Positions 1-7,088 of a stretch of 22,240 nt of DNA are shown piece by piece; the first letter of the stretch is position 1; every line of letters starts with the position of its first letter. This stretch comes from JALORV01 sp044225415 (GTDB lineage: Bacteria; Pseudomonadota; Gammaproteobacteria; Burkholderiales; Burkholderiaceae_F): positions 1-22,240 of the forward strand of contig JBGAIO010000050.1 of NCBI GenBank assembly GCA_044225415.1. Direction: 5' to 3'. Made by a program: the position numbers and the translations under genes. The notes under the pieces were generated by a model that had not been told where the DNA came from, did not search any database, and saw only the letters and a list, made by a program, of their open reading frames with translations.

Positions 1-972
1 GAGACCAGCCATCGCAGCGAGGAGTTCGTGGCGATCATGGCGGAGACCGAGGCGCTGCTGCGCGAGCTGCTGGCGATTCCGTCGAACTACCGCGTGCTGT
101 TCCTGCAGGGCGGCGCGCATCTGCAGTTCGCGATGGTGCCGCTCAACCTGCTGGGGGCGAAGTTCCACGCGGACTACGTGCTCACCGGCATCTGGGGCGA
201 CAAGGCCGCCGACGAGGCGCGCCGCTACTGCAACGTCAACGTCGCCGCCGACAATGCGGACCGGCAGCATCGCGAACTGCCGCAGCAGGCCGACCTGAAG
301 CTCGACGCCGGTGCCGCGTACGTGCACTACTGCTCGAACGAGACGATCAACGGCCTGGAGTTCGGCTACGTGCCGGACACCGGCGCCGTTCCGCTGGTCG
401 CCGACATGTCGTCGCACTTCCTGTCGCGGCGCATCGACGTGTCGCGCTACGGGCTGATCTACTCGGGCGCGCAGAAGAACTTCGGGCCGGCCGGCCTGAC
501 CGTCGTCATCGTGCGCGACGACCTGGTCGGCCACTGTTCGCCCCGCTGGCCGACGATGCTCGACTACAAGACCCACGCGGACGCGCACTCCAGCTACAAC
601 ACGCCGCCGACCTATCCGATCTACCTGGCGAACCTGGTGCTGAAGTGGCTGCAGGCGCAGGGTGGGGTGGATGCGATCGAGCGGCGCAACGTCGCGAAGG
701 CGGCGCTGCTGTACGGTGCCATCGACGCGTCGGATTTCTACGTGAATCACGTGCTGCCGCGCGACCGCTCGCGCATGAACGTGCCGTTCTCGCTGGCCGA
801 TGCCGCGCTCGACAAGGCCTTCCTCGCGGGGGCCGCAGAGCACGGCATGGTGCAGCTCAAGGGACACCGGCTGGTCGGTGGCATGCGCGCGTCGATCTAC
901 AACGCGATGCCGCTGGCCGGCGTGCAGGTTCTGGTCGACTACATGCGCGAGTTCGAGCGCCGGCGCGGCTGA
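1..972 (+). CDS. serC: Phosphoserine aminotransferase (5' end cut by window edge)
   Basis: PLP-dependent enzyme that converts 3-phosphohydroxypyruvate and glutamate to O-phosphoserine (serine pathway) and also acts in pyridoxal-phosphate synthesis; cytosolic. The frame is open from base 1 and begins with the family-typical stretch ETSHRSEEF, so the true start lies upstream; the GTG at 28 is internal. About 323 codons are present against roughly 360 for the family, so about 40 N-terminal residues are missing. The PLP-binding lysine lies in SGAQKNFGPAG (codon 475-477), and the C-terminal GGMRASIYNA motif is intact. The TGA at 970-972 is 12 bp before pheA, which has its own GGAG ribosome site at 976-979, so the two are probably co-transcribed. 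The frame is clean throughout. Confidence 0.96.
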   Translation, partial: ETSHRSEEFVAIMAETEALLRELLAIPSNYRVLFLQGGAHLQFAMVPLNLLGAKFHADYVLTGIWGDKAADEARRYCNVNVAADNADRQHRELPQQADLKLDAGAAYVHYCSNETINGLEFGYVPDTGAVPLVADMSSHFLSRRIDVSRYGLIYSGAQKNFGPAGLTVVIVRDDLVGHCSPRWPTMLDYKTHADAHSSYNTPPTYPIYLANLVLKWLQAQGGVDAIERRNVAKAALLYGAIDASDFYVNHVLPRDRSRMNVPFSLADAALDKAFLAGAAEHGMVQLKGHRLVGGMRASIYNAMPLAGVQVLVDYMREFERRRG

Positions 973-984
973 CGCGGAGCATTC

Positions 985-2087
985 ATGGCCGATGCCCGTG
1001 GCGGTCCCCTTGACGACCGGCTCACGCCGCTGCGCGACGCGATCGACCGCGTTGATGCGCAGCTCGTCGATCTGCTGAACGAACGCGCGCGGCTGGCCAG
1101 CGAGGTGGGCCGGCTGAAGGGCGAAGTCGACGCACTGGTGCTGCGCACCGAACGTGAAGCCGAGGTTGTGCGCAAGGTCGCCGCTGCTTCCCGCGACCGC
1201 TGGCCGCGGCGACAGGCAGTCCAACGTTTACCGCGAGATCAGCGTCGGTCTGCCGCGCGCTGGGAGAGGCCGCTGACGGTGGCCTTTCTCGGCCTGGCGG
1301 GCACGTTCCCCTTCCGGAGACGGCGATGCATCGCCAGTTCGGCACCAGCGCGAACGGCCTGCCGTGCGCAACGCTCGACGAGGTGTTCCGCGCGACGGAA
1401 GGCAAGCCGATGCCGGCATCGTGCTGCTGGAGACTTTTTCCGAAGGCGCGGTCAGCCGCACGCTCGACCTGCTGCTTGCCACGCCGCTGAAGCTGCTGGC
1501 CGAGCTGCTCACGGTCAACGACAATCTTCTGACGCTCAGCGGTTCGATGGACGGCATGCAGTGCATCTGCAGCGCACTCGCAGGCGCTGGCGCAGTGCTG
1601 CCGGCTGGCTGGCGCAGCATCATCCGGACATCGAGCGCCGAGCCGTGGCCAGCAACGCTGAGGGCGCGCGCCCCGCCGGCGAGGATCCGGACGTGGCCGG
1701 CGCTGGGGAAAGTGTGGCGCGCACTATCGGCTCGCAGGTCGTCGCCGCGCACATCCAGGACGATCCGAACAACCGCACGCGCTTCGCTGTAGTTTCCGGC
1801 CGTGGCAGGCGACTTCGGTGCCGCCCGGGCGCGACAAGATCGCTGCTGATCCTGTCGGTGCCCAACCGCGCTGGTGCGGTATTCCACATGCTCGAACCCC
1901 TGTCGCGTCATGGCGTGTCGATGACCCGTTTCGAGTCGCGGCCGGCGCGCGTCGGCACGTGGGAGTACTACTTCTACGTCGACGTCGAGGGCCACCAGGA
2001 CGAGCCGGCGTCGCCGCCGCGCTGGGCGAGCTGCAGCGCGCCTGCGCGTTCTACGCGTGCCTGGGGTCGTACCCGGCAGAGCGTTGA
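985..2087 (+). CDS. pheA: Bifunctional chorismate mutase / prephenate dehydratase, reading frame broken several times
   Basis: Converts chorismate to prephenate and then phenylpyruvate, for phenylalanine synthesis. The order seen is an N-terminal chorismate mutase helix bundle (985 to about 1190, e.g. LRDAIDRVDAQLVDLLNERA), a prephenate dehydratase domain (about 1270-1795, with the catalytic TRF in NNRTRFAVV) and a C-terminal ACT regulatory domain (about 1846-2085, with ESRP at 1933-1944, the phenylalanine-binding motif). The homology moves between frames: frame 1 to about 1310, frame 3 near 1317-1395, frame 2 near 1411-1570, frame 1 again from about 1610, and frame 3 for the last 25 residues ending in TGA 2085-2087. 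At least five indels are needed. All domains and motifs are present, so sequence error is likelier than decay. The start ATG at 985 follows GGAG with 5-nt spacing. Confidence 0.85.
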
Positions 2088-2091
2088 AGGA
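2088..2091 (+). promoter_or_regulatory. Ribosome-binding site for hisC
   Basis: AGGA lies 5 nt before ATG 2097 and directly after the pheA stop. It is the strongest Shine-Dalgarno match in the junction. It decides the hisC start despite frame damage just downstream, and favours 2097 over the ATG at 2134. Confidence 0.6.
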
Positions 2092-2096
2092 AAGGA

Positions 2097-3247
2097 ATGG
2101 CGATGGCAGGTGCGCCGAACATGAGACGGCGCCATGCTCGGCACGCTCGATCACGTCCGCGCGATCGTGGCCGTACCAGGCCGGCAAACCCATCGAAGAG
2201 CTGGCGCGCGAGCACGGGCTCGATGCGGCCAAGATCGTCAAGCTGGCGTCGAACGAGAATCCACTGGGCATGCCGGCCTCCGCGAAGCGCGCGATGGCAG
2301 CGGCGATGGAGGACCTCGGCCGCTATCCGGATGCCAACGGCTTCGCACTGAAGACCGCACTGTCGGCGCGCTACGGCGTGGCCATGGACTGGATCACGCT
2401 CGGCAACGGCAGCAACGACATCCTGGAACTGGCGGCGGCCGCGACGCTGGCGCCCGGCCGCAGCTGCGTCTACGCGCAGCACGCATTCGCGGTTTACGCG
2501 CTGGCGACGCAGGCGCGCGGCGCGCGGGCGATCGTCGTGCCGGCGAAGCAGCTCGGGCACGATCTCGATGCGATGGCCGCTGCGATCGCACCCGACACCG
2601 CGCTGGTCTACGTCGCGAACCCGAACAATCCCACCGGCACACACCTGTCGGCCGATGCGATCGAAGCCTTCCTGGCCAGGGTGCCGTCGCACGTCGTCGT
2701 CGTGCTGGACGAGGCCTACAACGAATACCTGCCGCCGGATCTGCGCGCCGACAGCACCGCGTGGGTGCGGCGCTACGCGAACGTCATCGTGTCACGCACG
2801 TTCTCCAAGGCCTTCGGTCTGGCGGGACTGCGCGTCGGCTATGGCCTGGCACAGCCTGCGCTGACCGACCTGCTGAACCGCGTGCGCATGCCGTTCAACG
2901 TCAGCACCGTCGCGCAGGCCGCGGCTGTCGCCGCGCTGGCCGACGACGAGTTCCTGGCGCGCAGCTATGCGTTGAACCTGCGAGGCATGCAGCAGCTCAC
3001 GGATGCGTTCCGCGAATTCGCGCTCGAATACGTGCCGAGCGTCGGCAATTTCGTGCTGGTCAAGGTCGGTCCCGGCGCACGCGTGTATCAGGAACTGCTG
3101 AAGCGCGGCGTCATCGTGCGGCCGGTGGCCAACTACGGCCTGCCCGAGTGGCTGCGCATCACCGTCGGACTGCCGGAGGAGAACGCGCGCTTCCTGCAGG
3201 CGCTGCCGGAAGCGCTGGCGGCGGCCCGCGCAGCAACGCCTGCATGA
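2097..3247 (+). CDS. hisC: Histidinol-phosphate aminotransferase, N-terminal frameshifts
   Basis: PLP enzyme of histidine synthesis (imidazole-acetol phosphate to histidinol phosphate); some bacterial homologues also serve aromatic transamination, which fits its place between pheA and tyrA. From about 2187 to the stop it reads cleanly in frame 2: YQAGKPIEELARE, the NENPLG motif, ANPNNPTG, LDEAYNEY, and the Schiff-base lysine in SRTFSKAFGLAG (codon 2807-2809). The first 30 or so residues are split over frames: MAMAGAPN in frame 3 from ATG 2097, LDHVRAI in frame 1 near 2145, then frame 2. Two small indels near 2120-2185 would restore one protein of about 380 residues, normal for the family. The stop TGA 3245-3247 overlaps the tyrA start. 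Confidence 0.92.
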
Positions 3248-4104
3248 AGCTCGCGCTGATCGGCGTCGGGCTGATCGGCGGATCGTTCGCGACCGCCCTG
3301 GGAGCCGCCGATGAGGTGGCGGAGGTGACCGGCTACGACATCGACCCGTCGGCGGTGCGCGACGGCATCGAGCGCGGCGTGCTGACGCGGGGCGCCGGCA
3401 GCGCGGCCGATGCGGTCCGCGAGGCGGGCCTTGTCGTCGTTGCGACGCCGGTCGGCGCTCTGCGCGCAACGTTCGCCGCGATCGCGCCGGCCTTGCTGCC
3501 GGACGCCATCGTCAGCGACGTCGGCAGCACCAAGGCCGGCGTGCTCGCCGACGCGCGCGCGGCGCTCGGCAGCGCATTCGCGCGCTTCGTGCCGGCCCAT
3601 CCGATCGCCGGTGGCGAACGACCGGGCGTGCGGCACGCGGACGCGCAACTCTTCCGCGGCCGTCATCTGATCACCACGCCCGTCGACGGCACCGACGCGA
3701 CCGCGCTGGCGCGCGTCGAGGACCTGTGGCGCGGCGTCGGTGCACGCGTGCAGCGCATGTCCGCCGACGAACACGACCGCATCTTCGCGGCCGTGAGTCA
3801 TCTGCCGCACGTGCTGGCCTTCGCACTGGTGGACCTGATCGCGCGCTCGGCGCGTGCCGACGACTGCTTCGCGCTCGCCGGCGCCGGCTTCCGCGACTTC
3901 ACGCGCATCGCGGCGTCGAGCCCGGCGATGTGGCGTGACATCTGCGTTGCGAACCAGGCTGCGCTGTCCACGGAACTGCACGCCTATCGCGCGCAGCTCG
4001 GGGAACTGCAGCGCGCGATCGATGCCGGAGACGGCCAGGCACTGCAGGCGCTCTTCGAAATCGCCGCCACGGCGCGCCGGGCGCGAACCTTCGCCGGCCA
4101 GTAG
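3244..4104 (+). CDS. tyrA: Prephenate dehydrogenase
   Basis: NAD(P)-dependent oxidative decarboxylation of prephenate to 4-hydroxyphenylpyruvate in tyrosine synthesis. It has 286 residues. The N-terminal Rossmann fold shows GVGLIGGSFA at residues 7-16. VATPVGA and VSDVGSTKAGV follow, then HPIAGGERPGV (substrate-binding His region), the helical-domain signature VSHLPHVLAFAL, and GFRDFTRIAASSPAMWRDI near the C terminus. There is no C-terminal ACT domain and no fused AroA, which is the compact betaproteobacterial type. The ATG at 3244 overlaps the hisC stop as ATGA, so translation is probably coupled. In most relatives aroA follows directly; here it starts about 8.1 kb further on. The frame is clean. 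Confidence 0.95.
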   Translation: MKLALIGVGLIGGSFATALGAADEVAEVTGYDIDPSAVRDGIERGVLTRGAGSAADAVREAGLVVVATPVGALRATFAAIAPALLPDAIVSDVGSTKAGVLADARAALGSAFARFVPAHPIAGGERPGVRHADAQLFRGRHLITTPVDGTDATALARVEDLWRGVGARVQRMSADEHDRIFAAVSHLPHVLAFALVDLIARSARADDCFALAGAGFRDFTRIAASSPAMWRDICVANQAALSTELHAYRAQLGELQRAIDAGDGQALQALFEIAATARRARTFAGQ

Positions 4105-4327
4105 CGCCCTTCGCATCGTCCGGTCGGACTACCCCGCGGCGCGTGAGGCCGCACCGCCGATCCGTCGAATTGAACCGCCCAGCGACGCCAATTCGCGCAG
4201 ACGCCGCAGGCCGTTTGCGCGCGCGCCATTCGTCCGCCCGCTCGTCGCGGCAACGGTTCCACTGAGCGGTGGCCGCGGGCTTTGTCCACAGGCTGTGGAT
4301 AAGCTTGCTGCCGGAATGAGGGGCTCC
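4105..4327 (+). other. Intergenic region between tyrA and the pil operon
   Basis: 223 bp without a supported gene; one frame happens to be open but has no family features. It must hold the pil operon promoter, but I see no convincing sigma-70 or sigma-54 pair. There is an imperfect hairpin possibility with arms CGAATTG (4166-4172) and CAATTCG (4189-4195), and a short GTCCG/CGGAC hairpin at 4118-4129 without a T-run, so no clear terminator for tyrA. The DnaA-box palindrome at 4282-4302 is listed separately. Confidence 0.5.
4282..4302. promoter_or_regulatory. 21-bp near-perfect palindrome containing a consensus DnaA box
   Basis: The left half is TTGTCCACA (4282-4290), followed by a central GGC (4291-4293). 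The right half is TGTGGATAA (4294-4302), which reads TTATCCACA on the minus strand and matches the E. coli DnaA box exactly. Only one base pair outside the centre breaks symmetry. It ends 25 bp before the chosen fimT start. It could be a DnaA transcriptional site or a site for another dyad-binding regulator. The sequence is directly visible; the function is inferred. Confidence 0.5.
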
Positions 4328-4954
4328 ATGCAGATGCGTGCTGTTCGCGGCTTCACCCTGATCGAAATCCTGGTGGTCCTGACCATCTCGGCGATTCTCG
4401 TCGCGATGTCGATTCCCATGTTCGACGGGCTGATCCGCAGTAACCGGATCTCTTCGGCGACCAATTCGTTTGTCGCCAGTATGGATCTCGCGCGCTCCGA
4501 AGCAGTCCGACGCAATGGCCTAGTCGCGGTCTGCCGCAGCGTGAATGCCGATTCGGCGAATCCGACGTGCAGCAATGCAGCCGTCGGCAACTTCGCTGCC
4601 GACGACTGGGCGACGGGCTGGATCGTCTTTGCGGTCGCGCCCGCCAACGCCTCGGCGCCCTGGGGCGTCCTAAAGGCCGGCGACGAGGTCATTTCGCAGC
4701 AGGCGCCCCTGATGCCTCCGCAGGCTGGCGAGCGGGTCGTTGCGCTGTCGACGATCAATGCGCAGGCGCGCATTTTCGACGCCCGCGGTTTGACGCCCCC
4801 ATCCATGAACGGCGCTATCGGAATGACCGTCGTCTTCGACTTTCGCGATCCGCAGGTCGCCACGCCCACCAATGCCGGACGCTGTGCAGCTATGAACATC
4901 TCCGGCAGGGTGCGGATCAATCGCATGGTCAATAACGCCTGTCCCGCCGCATGA
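4328..4954 (+). CDS. fimT: FimT/GspH-family minor pseudopilin
   Basis: Minor type IV pilin thought to join the pilus-tip priming complex; FimT homologues in some species bind DNA during uptake. A short leader MQMRAVRG precedes the class III cleavage site G^FTLIE, with Glu at mature position 5. The hydrophobic helix continues ILVVLTISAILVAMSIPMF. The GspH-like domain follows, with ASMDLARSEAVRRN and DDWATGWIVF. The product is 208 residues. I chose ATG 4328 because GAGG lies 5 nt upstream; ATG 4316 in the same frame has no ribosome site and would only lengthen the leader. The C terminus has a Cys pair (GRCAAMN ... NNACPAA) that may form a disulfide loop. It is the first gene of the operon, and its stop overlaps pilV. 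Confidence 0.9.
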   Translation: MQMRAVRGFTLIEILVVLTISAILVAMSIPMFDGLIRSNRISSATNSFVASMDLARSEAVRRNGLVAVCRSVNADSANPTCSNAAVGNFAADDWATGWIVFAVAPANASAPWGVLKAGDEVISQQAPLMPPQAGERVVALSTINAQARIFDARGLTPPSMNGAIGMTVVFDFRDPQVATPTNAGRCAAMNISGRVRINRMVNNACPAA

Positions 4955-5484
4955 GTACGAGACTTCGCATGAACAGCTCACACGCTCGGGCGGGCCAGCG
5001 CGGTCTGTCAATGATCGAGATCCTGGTCTCGCTGACCATCGTCGCGTTCGGCCTGCTTGGCCTTGCCGGCATGCAGGCCCGCTCGATGTCCATGAGCAAG
5101 GACTCCACCGACCGCAAGGCCGCCGCCGAAATCGCGGCACAGATGGCCGAACGGATGCAAGCCAACTTCGACGGATTCCGCCGCGGCCGTTACACGCTGT
5201 CGATGGATCCACTGACGGCCGGACCGACGTTCAACAATTGCCAGAACGCGCAGGAATGCACGGAACTCGAGGTCGCCGACCGTGACCTTGCCCAGTGGGC
5301 CATTGAACTACGGCGCCGTCTGCCGGTGTCCGGCGCGTACATCACCGTGCGGCCGGATGGTTCGAGTGCGACCGTCACCATCGCCTGGCAGGAAAGCCAA
5401 GCTGCCAACACCGCCGCGGATCCTGATTGTCCCAACAGTCTGGATTCCTCTTATCGCTGCCTCGCCTGGGAGATGCATCCATGA
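4951..5484 (+). CDS. pilV: Type IV pilus minor pilin PilV
   Basis: Minor pilin of the type IV pilus initiation and tip complex. The prepilin leader ends RAGQRG^LSMIE, and Glu5 is present. The mature helix is ILVSLTIVAFGLLGLAGMQ, typical of PilV; the amphipathic segment AAAEIAAQMAERMQANFDGFR follows. The C-terminal half includes VTIAWQES and Cys residues (DPDCPNS, YRCLAWE). It has 177 residues from ATG 4951, which overlaps the fimT stop as ATGA. An in-frame ATG at 4969 would give a 12-residue leader, the more usual length, and cannot be excluded. The stop overlaps pilW. The frame is clean. Confidence 0.92.
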   Translation: MSTRLRMNSSHARAGQRGLSMIEILVSLTIVAFGLLGLAGMQARSMSMSKDSTDRKAAAEIAAQMAERMQANFDGFRRGRYTLSMDPLTAGPTFNNCQNAQECTELEVADRDLAQWAIELRRRLPVSGAYITVRPDGSSATVTIAWQESQAANTAADPDCPNSLDSSYRCLAWEMHP

Positions 5485-6476
5485 GCAGGTTCTCCCGGGT
5501 TTCCTCCTTCGGTGCGAAGGTGGAGAGTGGCCGGACGCTGATCGAACTGCTGATCGCGATGGTGCTCAGCCTGCTGATCATCGGTGCCGTGGGCGCGCTT
5601 TACAGCTTCAGCAGCAACACCTCGCGCCAGTCCTTCCAATCGTCTTCAGTGGAAGAAAGCGGCAAGCTCGCGCTGCACCTGATCGGTGAGCCGATCACGA
5701 TGGCCGGCTATGGAACGCTCAGACGAGGGGATCTCGGCGGGGCAGCCGCCACAGACATGATCGCGACCTTCGGCGGCCCGCACCTGCGTGGCTGCACGAA
5801 CGGCCGTTTCGCCAATCCTCAGGCGGGAGACTTCACGTGCGTGGCGACTCCACTTCCCGGGGATGCATTGCACATCGGCTACCAGGCGGAGAACGTCATT
5901 TCGGCGGCGCAGGGCACGGAACCAATGCGTGACTGCCTGGGCCAGGATCCAATCACGGCCACTTTCGACGGGGAGAATGTTCCAGTCGTCTACAACGACT
6001 ACGCCATTCAACTGTCGGCCAATCAGCAGGTTCCGGAACTCGCCTGCCTTGGAGGAGCGAGCAATACGCCGGCGGCCTTGGTGCGCAATGTCGAGGACTT
6101 CAAGGTCTTCTTCGCTTTCGACAACCGCAGTTACAACTGGGCGACGGGTGCCGAGGTCGCGACGAGTTCCGTACCGTCGACGCTGGCCACTGCCACCGAG
6201 ATCAATCAGATGCTCGGAAACGTGAACGGTCAGGGTTTCATCAATCCATGGAATTTTGTCGTCGGAGTCTACGTCTGCGTCCTGGTGCGCTCCGCAGAGA
6301 CGGGCGTCACTCCCGATGGGCAATCCGTGTATTCGCCCTGTCCGCAGACGGCCGCCGAAGTCGCGAGTGGTACCGCGCAGGTCACGCTCAACGACGGCGT
6401 TTCGCGTCGCAGCTATTCGAAGATGTACACGATCCGCTCCAGGACGCAGTCGGCACCTGGCATCAACCTGCAATGA
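5481..6476 (+). CDS. pilW: Type IV pilus minor pilin PilW
   Basis: Minor pilin that works with PilV, PilX and PilY1 to prime pilus assembly. It has 331 residues, in the usual PilW range. A 17-residue leader ends in VESG, and the processing site reads G^RTLIE. Glu5 is present, but mature residue 1 is Arg rather than the common Phe, Met or Leu. The hydrophobic stretch LLIAMVLSLLIIGAVGALY follows. The body has PilW-like features: a long beta-rich region and paired Cys (LRGCTNGRF ... DFTCVA; RDCLGQDP ... LACLGG; VYVCVL ... YSPCPQ). ATG 5481 overlaps the pilV stop (ATGA), and the TGA at 6474-6476 overlaps pilX. Confidence 0.9.
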   Translation: MSRFSRVSSFGAKVESGRTLIELLIAMVLSLLIIGAVGALYSFSSNTSRQSFQSSSVEESGKLALHLIGEPITMAGYGTLRRGDLGGAAATDMIATFGGPHLRGCTNGRFANPQAGDFTCVATPLPGDALHIGYQAENVISAAQGTEPMRDCLGQDPITATFDGENVPVVYNDYAIQLSANQQVPELACLGGASNTPAALVRNVEDFKVFFAFDNRSYNWATGAEVATSSVPSTLATATEINQMLGNVNGQGFINPWNFVVGVYVCVLVRSAETGVTPDGQSVYSPCPQTAAEVASGTAQVTLNDGVSRRSYSKMYTIRSRTQSAPGINLQ

Positions 6477-7024
6477 CCAAGGCGAGGACCATGGCCCATT
6501 CCCTGCGTCGATCTCGGGGCGTCGTGCTTCCGGTTGTGCTCGTCGTGATGATGGTCGTGACGATGCTGGTCGTCACGCAGATTCGGCGCGGCACGGTGGA
6601 CGAGCGCCTAGCGAGCAACTGGGCGCGTGCCATCGAGGGCCAGACGGTGGCCGAGTCACTTCTGCGGTATTGCGAGGCCGATCTGCTGGCTGAACGCGGT
6701 GCGGAGGCGAAGAACCGGCGGGGCAAGCTCCTGACTGAGAACTACAAGCCAGCGCCGGCGTGGAGGACAGGAAACCTTCCGCCGGACGGTGTCGTCACAT
6801 TCGCCGCGGACGTACTGCCCCCCGGCGCGACGGCGCAATGTGTGGTCGAGGACGCAACCAGTGATCTGCTGCCCTCCAACAATCAGACTCGGTCTGGCGG
6901 AGCCGGTCCGGCTATTGCCGAATTGCTGAAGTACCGCATCACGGTATCGCTGACGATGCCCGATGCGAATCTGTTCGGGAATTCGGTCTACACCGTCCAG
7001 AGCGAACTCCGGTTTGGCATATGA
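6473..7024 (+). CDS. pilX: Type IV pilus minor pilin PilX
   Basis: PilX-type minor pilin. The N-terminal segment SRG^VVLPVVLVVMMVVTMLVV matches the PilX N-domain pattern, in which the Glu5 of ordinary pilins is absent. DERLASNWARAIEGQTVAESLLRYCEAD follows, the usual helical continuation. It has 183 residues from ATG 6473 (overlaps the pilW stop as ATGA). ATG 6491 is an alternative, with AAGG 8 nt upstream and a shorter leader. A Cys pair (RYCEAD, AQCVVED) could form the family disulfide. It ends 64 bp before pilY1, the largest gap within the operon. Confidence 0.88.
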   Translation: MTKARTMAHSLRRSRGVVLPVVLVVMMVVTMLVVTQIRRGTVDERLASNWARAIEGQTVAESLLRYCEADLLAERGAEAKNRRGKLLTENYKPAPAWRTGNLPPDGVVTFAADVLPPGATAQCVVEDATSDLLPSNNQTRSGGAGPAIAELLKYRITVSLTMPDANLFGNSVYTVQSELRFGI

Positions 7025-7078
7025 GTACCGATATACGGGCTGGAAGCGTGTCACGGGCGGGGGCTGGTGAAACGCAAT

Positions 7079-7082
7079 GGAG
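7079..7082 (+). promoter_or_regulatory. Ribosome-binding site choosing the pilY1 start
   Basis: GGAG lies 6 nt before ATG 7089. The upstream in-frame ATG 7077 overlaps this site and has only weak purine content before it, so 7089 is the better start. Confidence 0.55.
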
Positions 7083-7088
7083 CAAGCG

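Noticed and set aside
28..30. GTG codon as the serC start
   Set aside because: The frame is open to base 1 and the residues before this codon match the SerC family, so it is internal.
1228..2271. Minus-strand open frame of about 347 codons opposite pheA and hisC
   Set aside because: The plus strand carries clear PheA and HisC homology over the same bases; the antisense product has no recognisable motifs.
2134..4104. Single long frame that could look like a 656-residue fusion ending in TyrA
   Set aside because: Before 3244 this frame is an out-of-frame reading of hisC with Arg-rich, non-family composition. Only the part from ATG 3244 is TyrA.
4166..4195. CGAATTG/CAATTCG inverted repeat as a tyrA terminator
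   Set aside because: The loop is 16 nt and no T-run follows; too weak to call a terminator.
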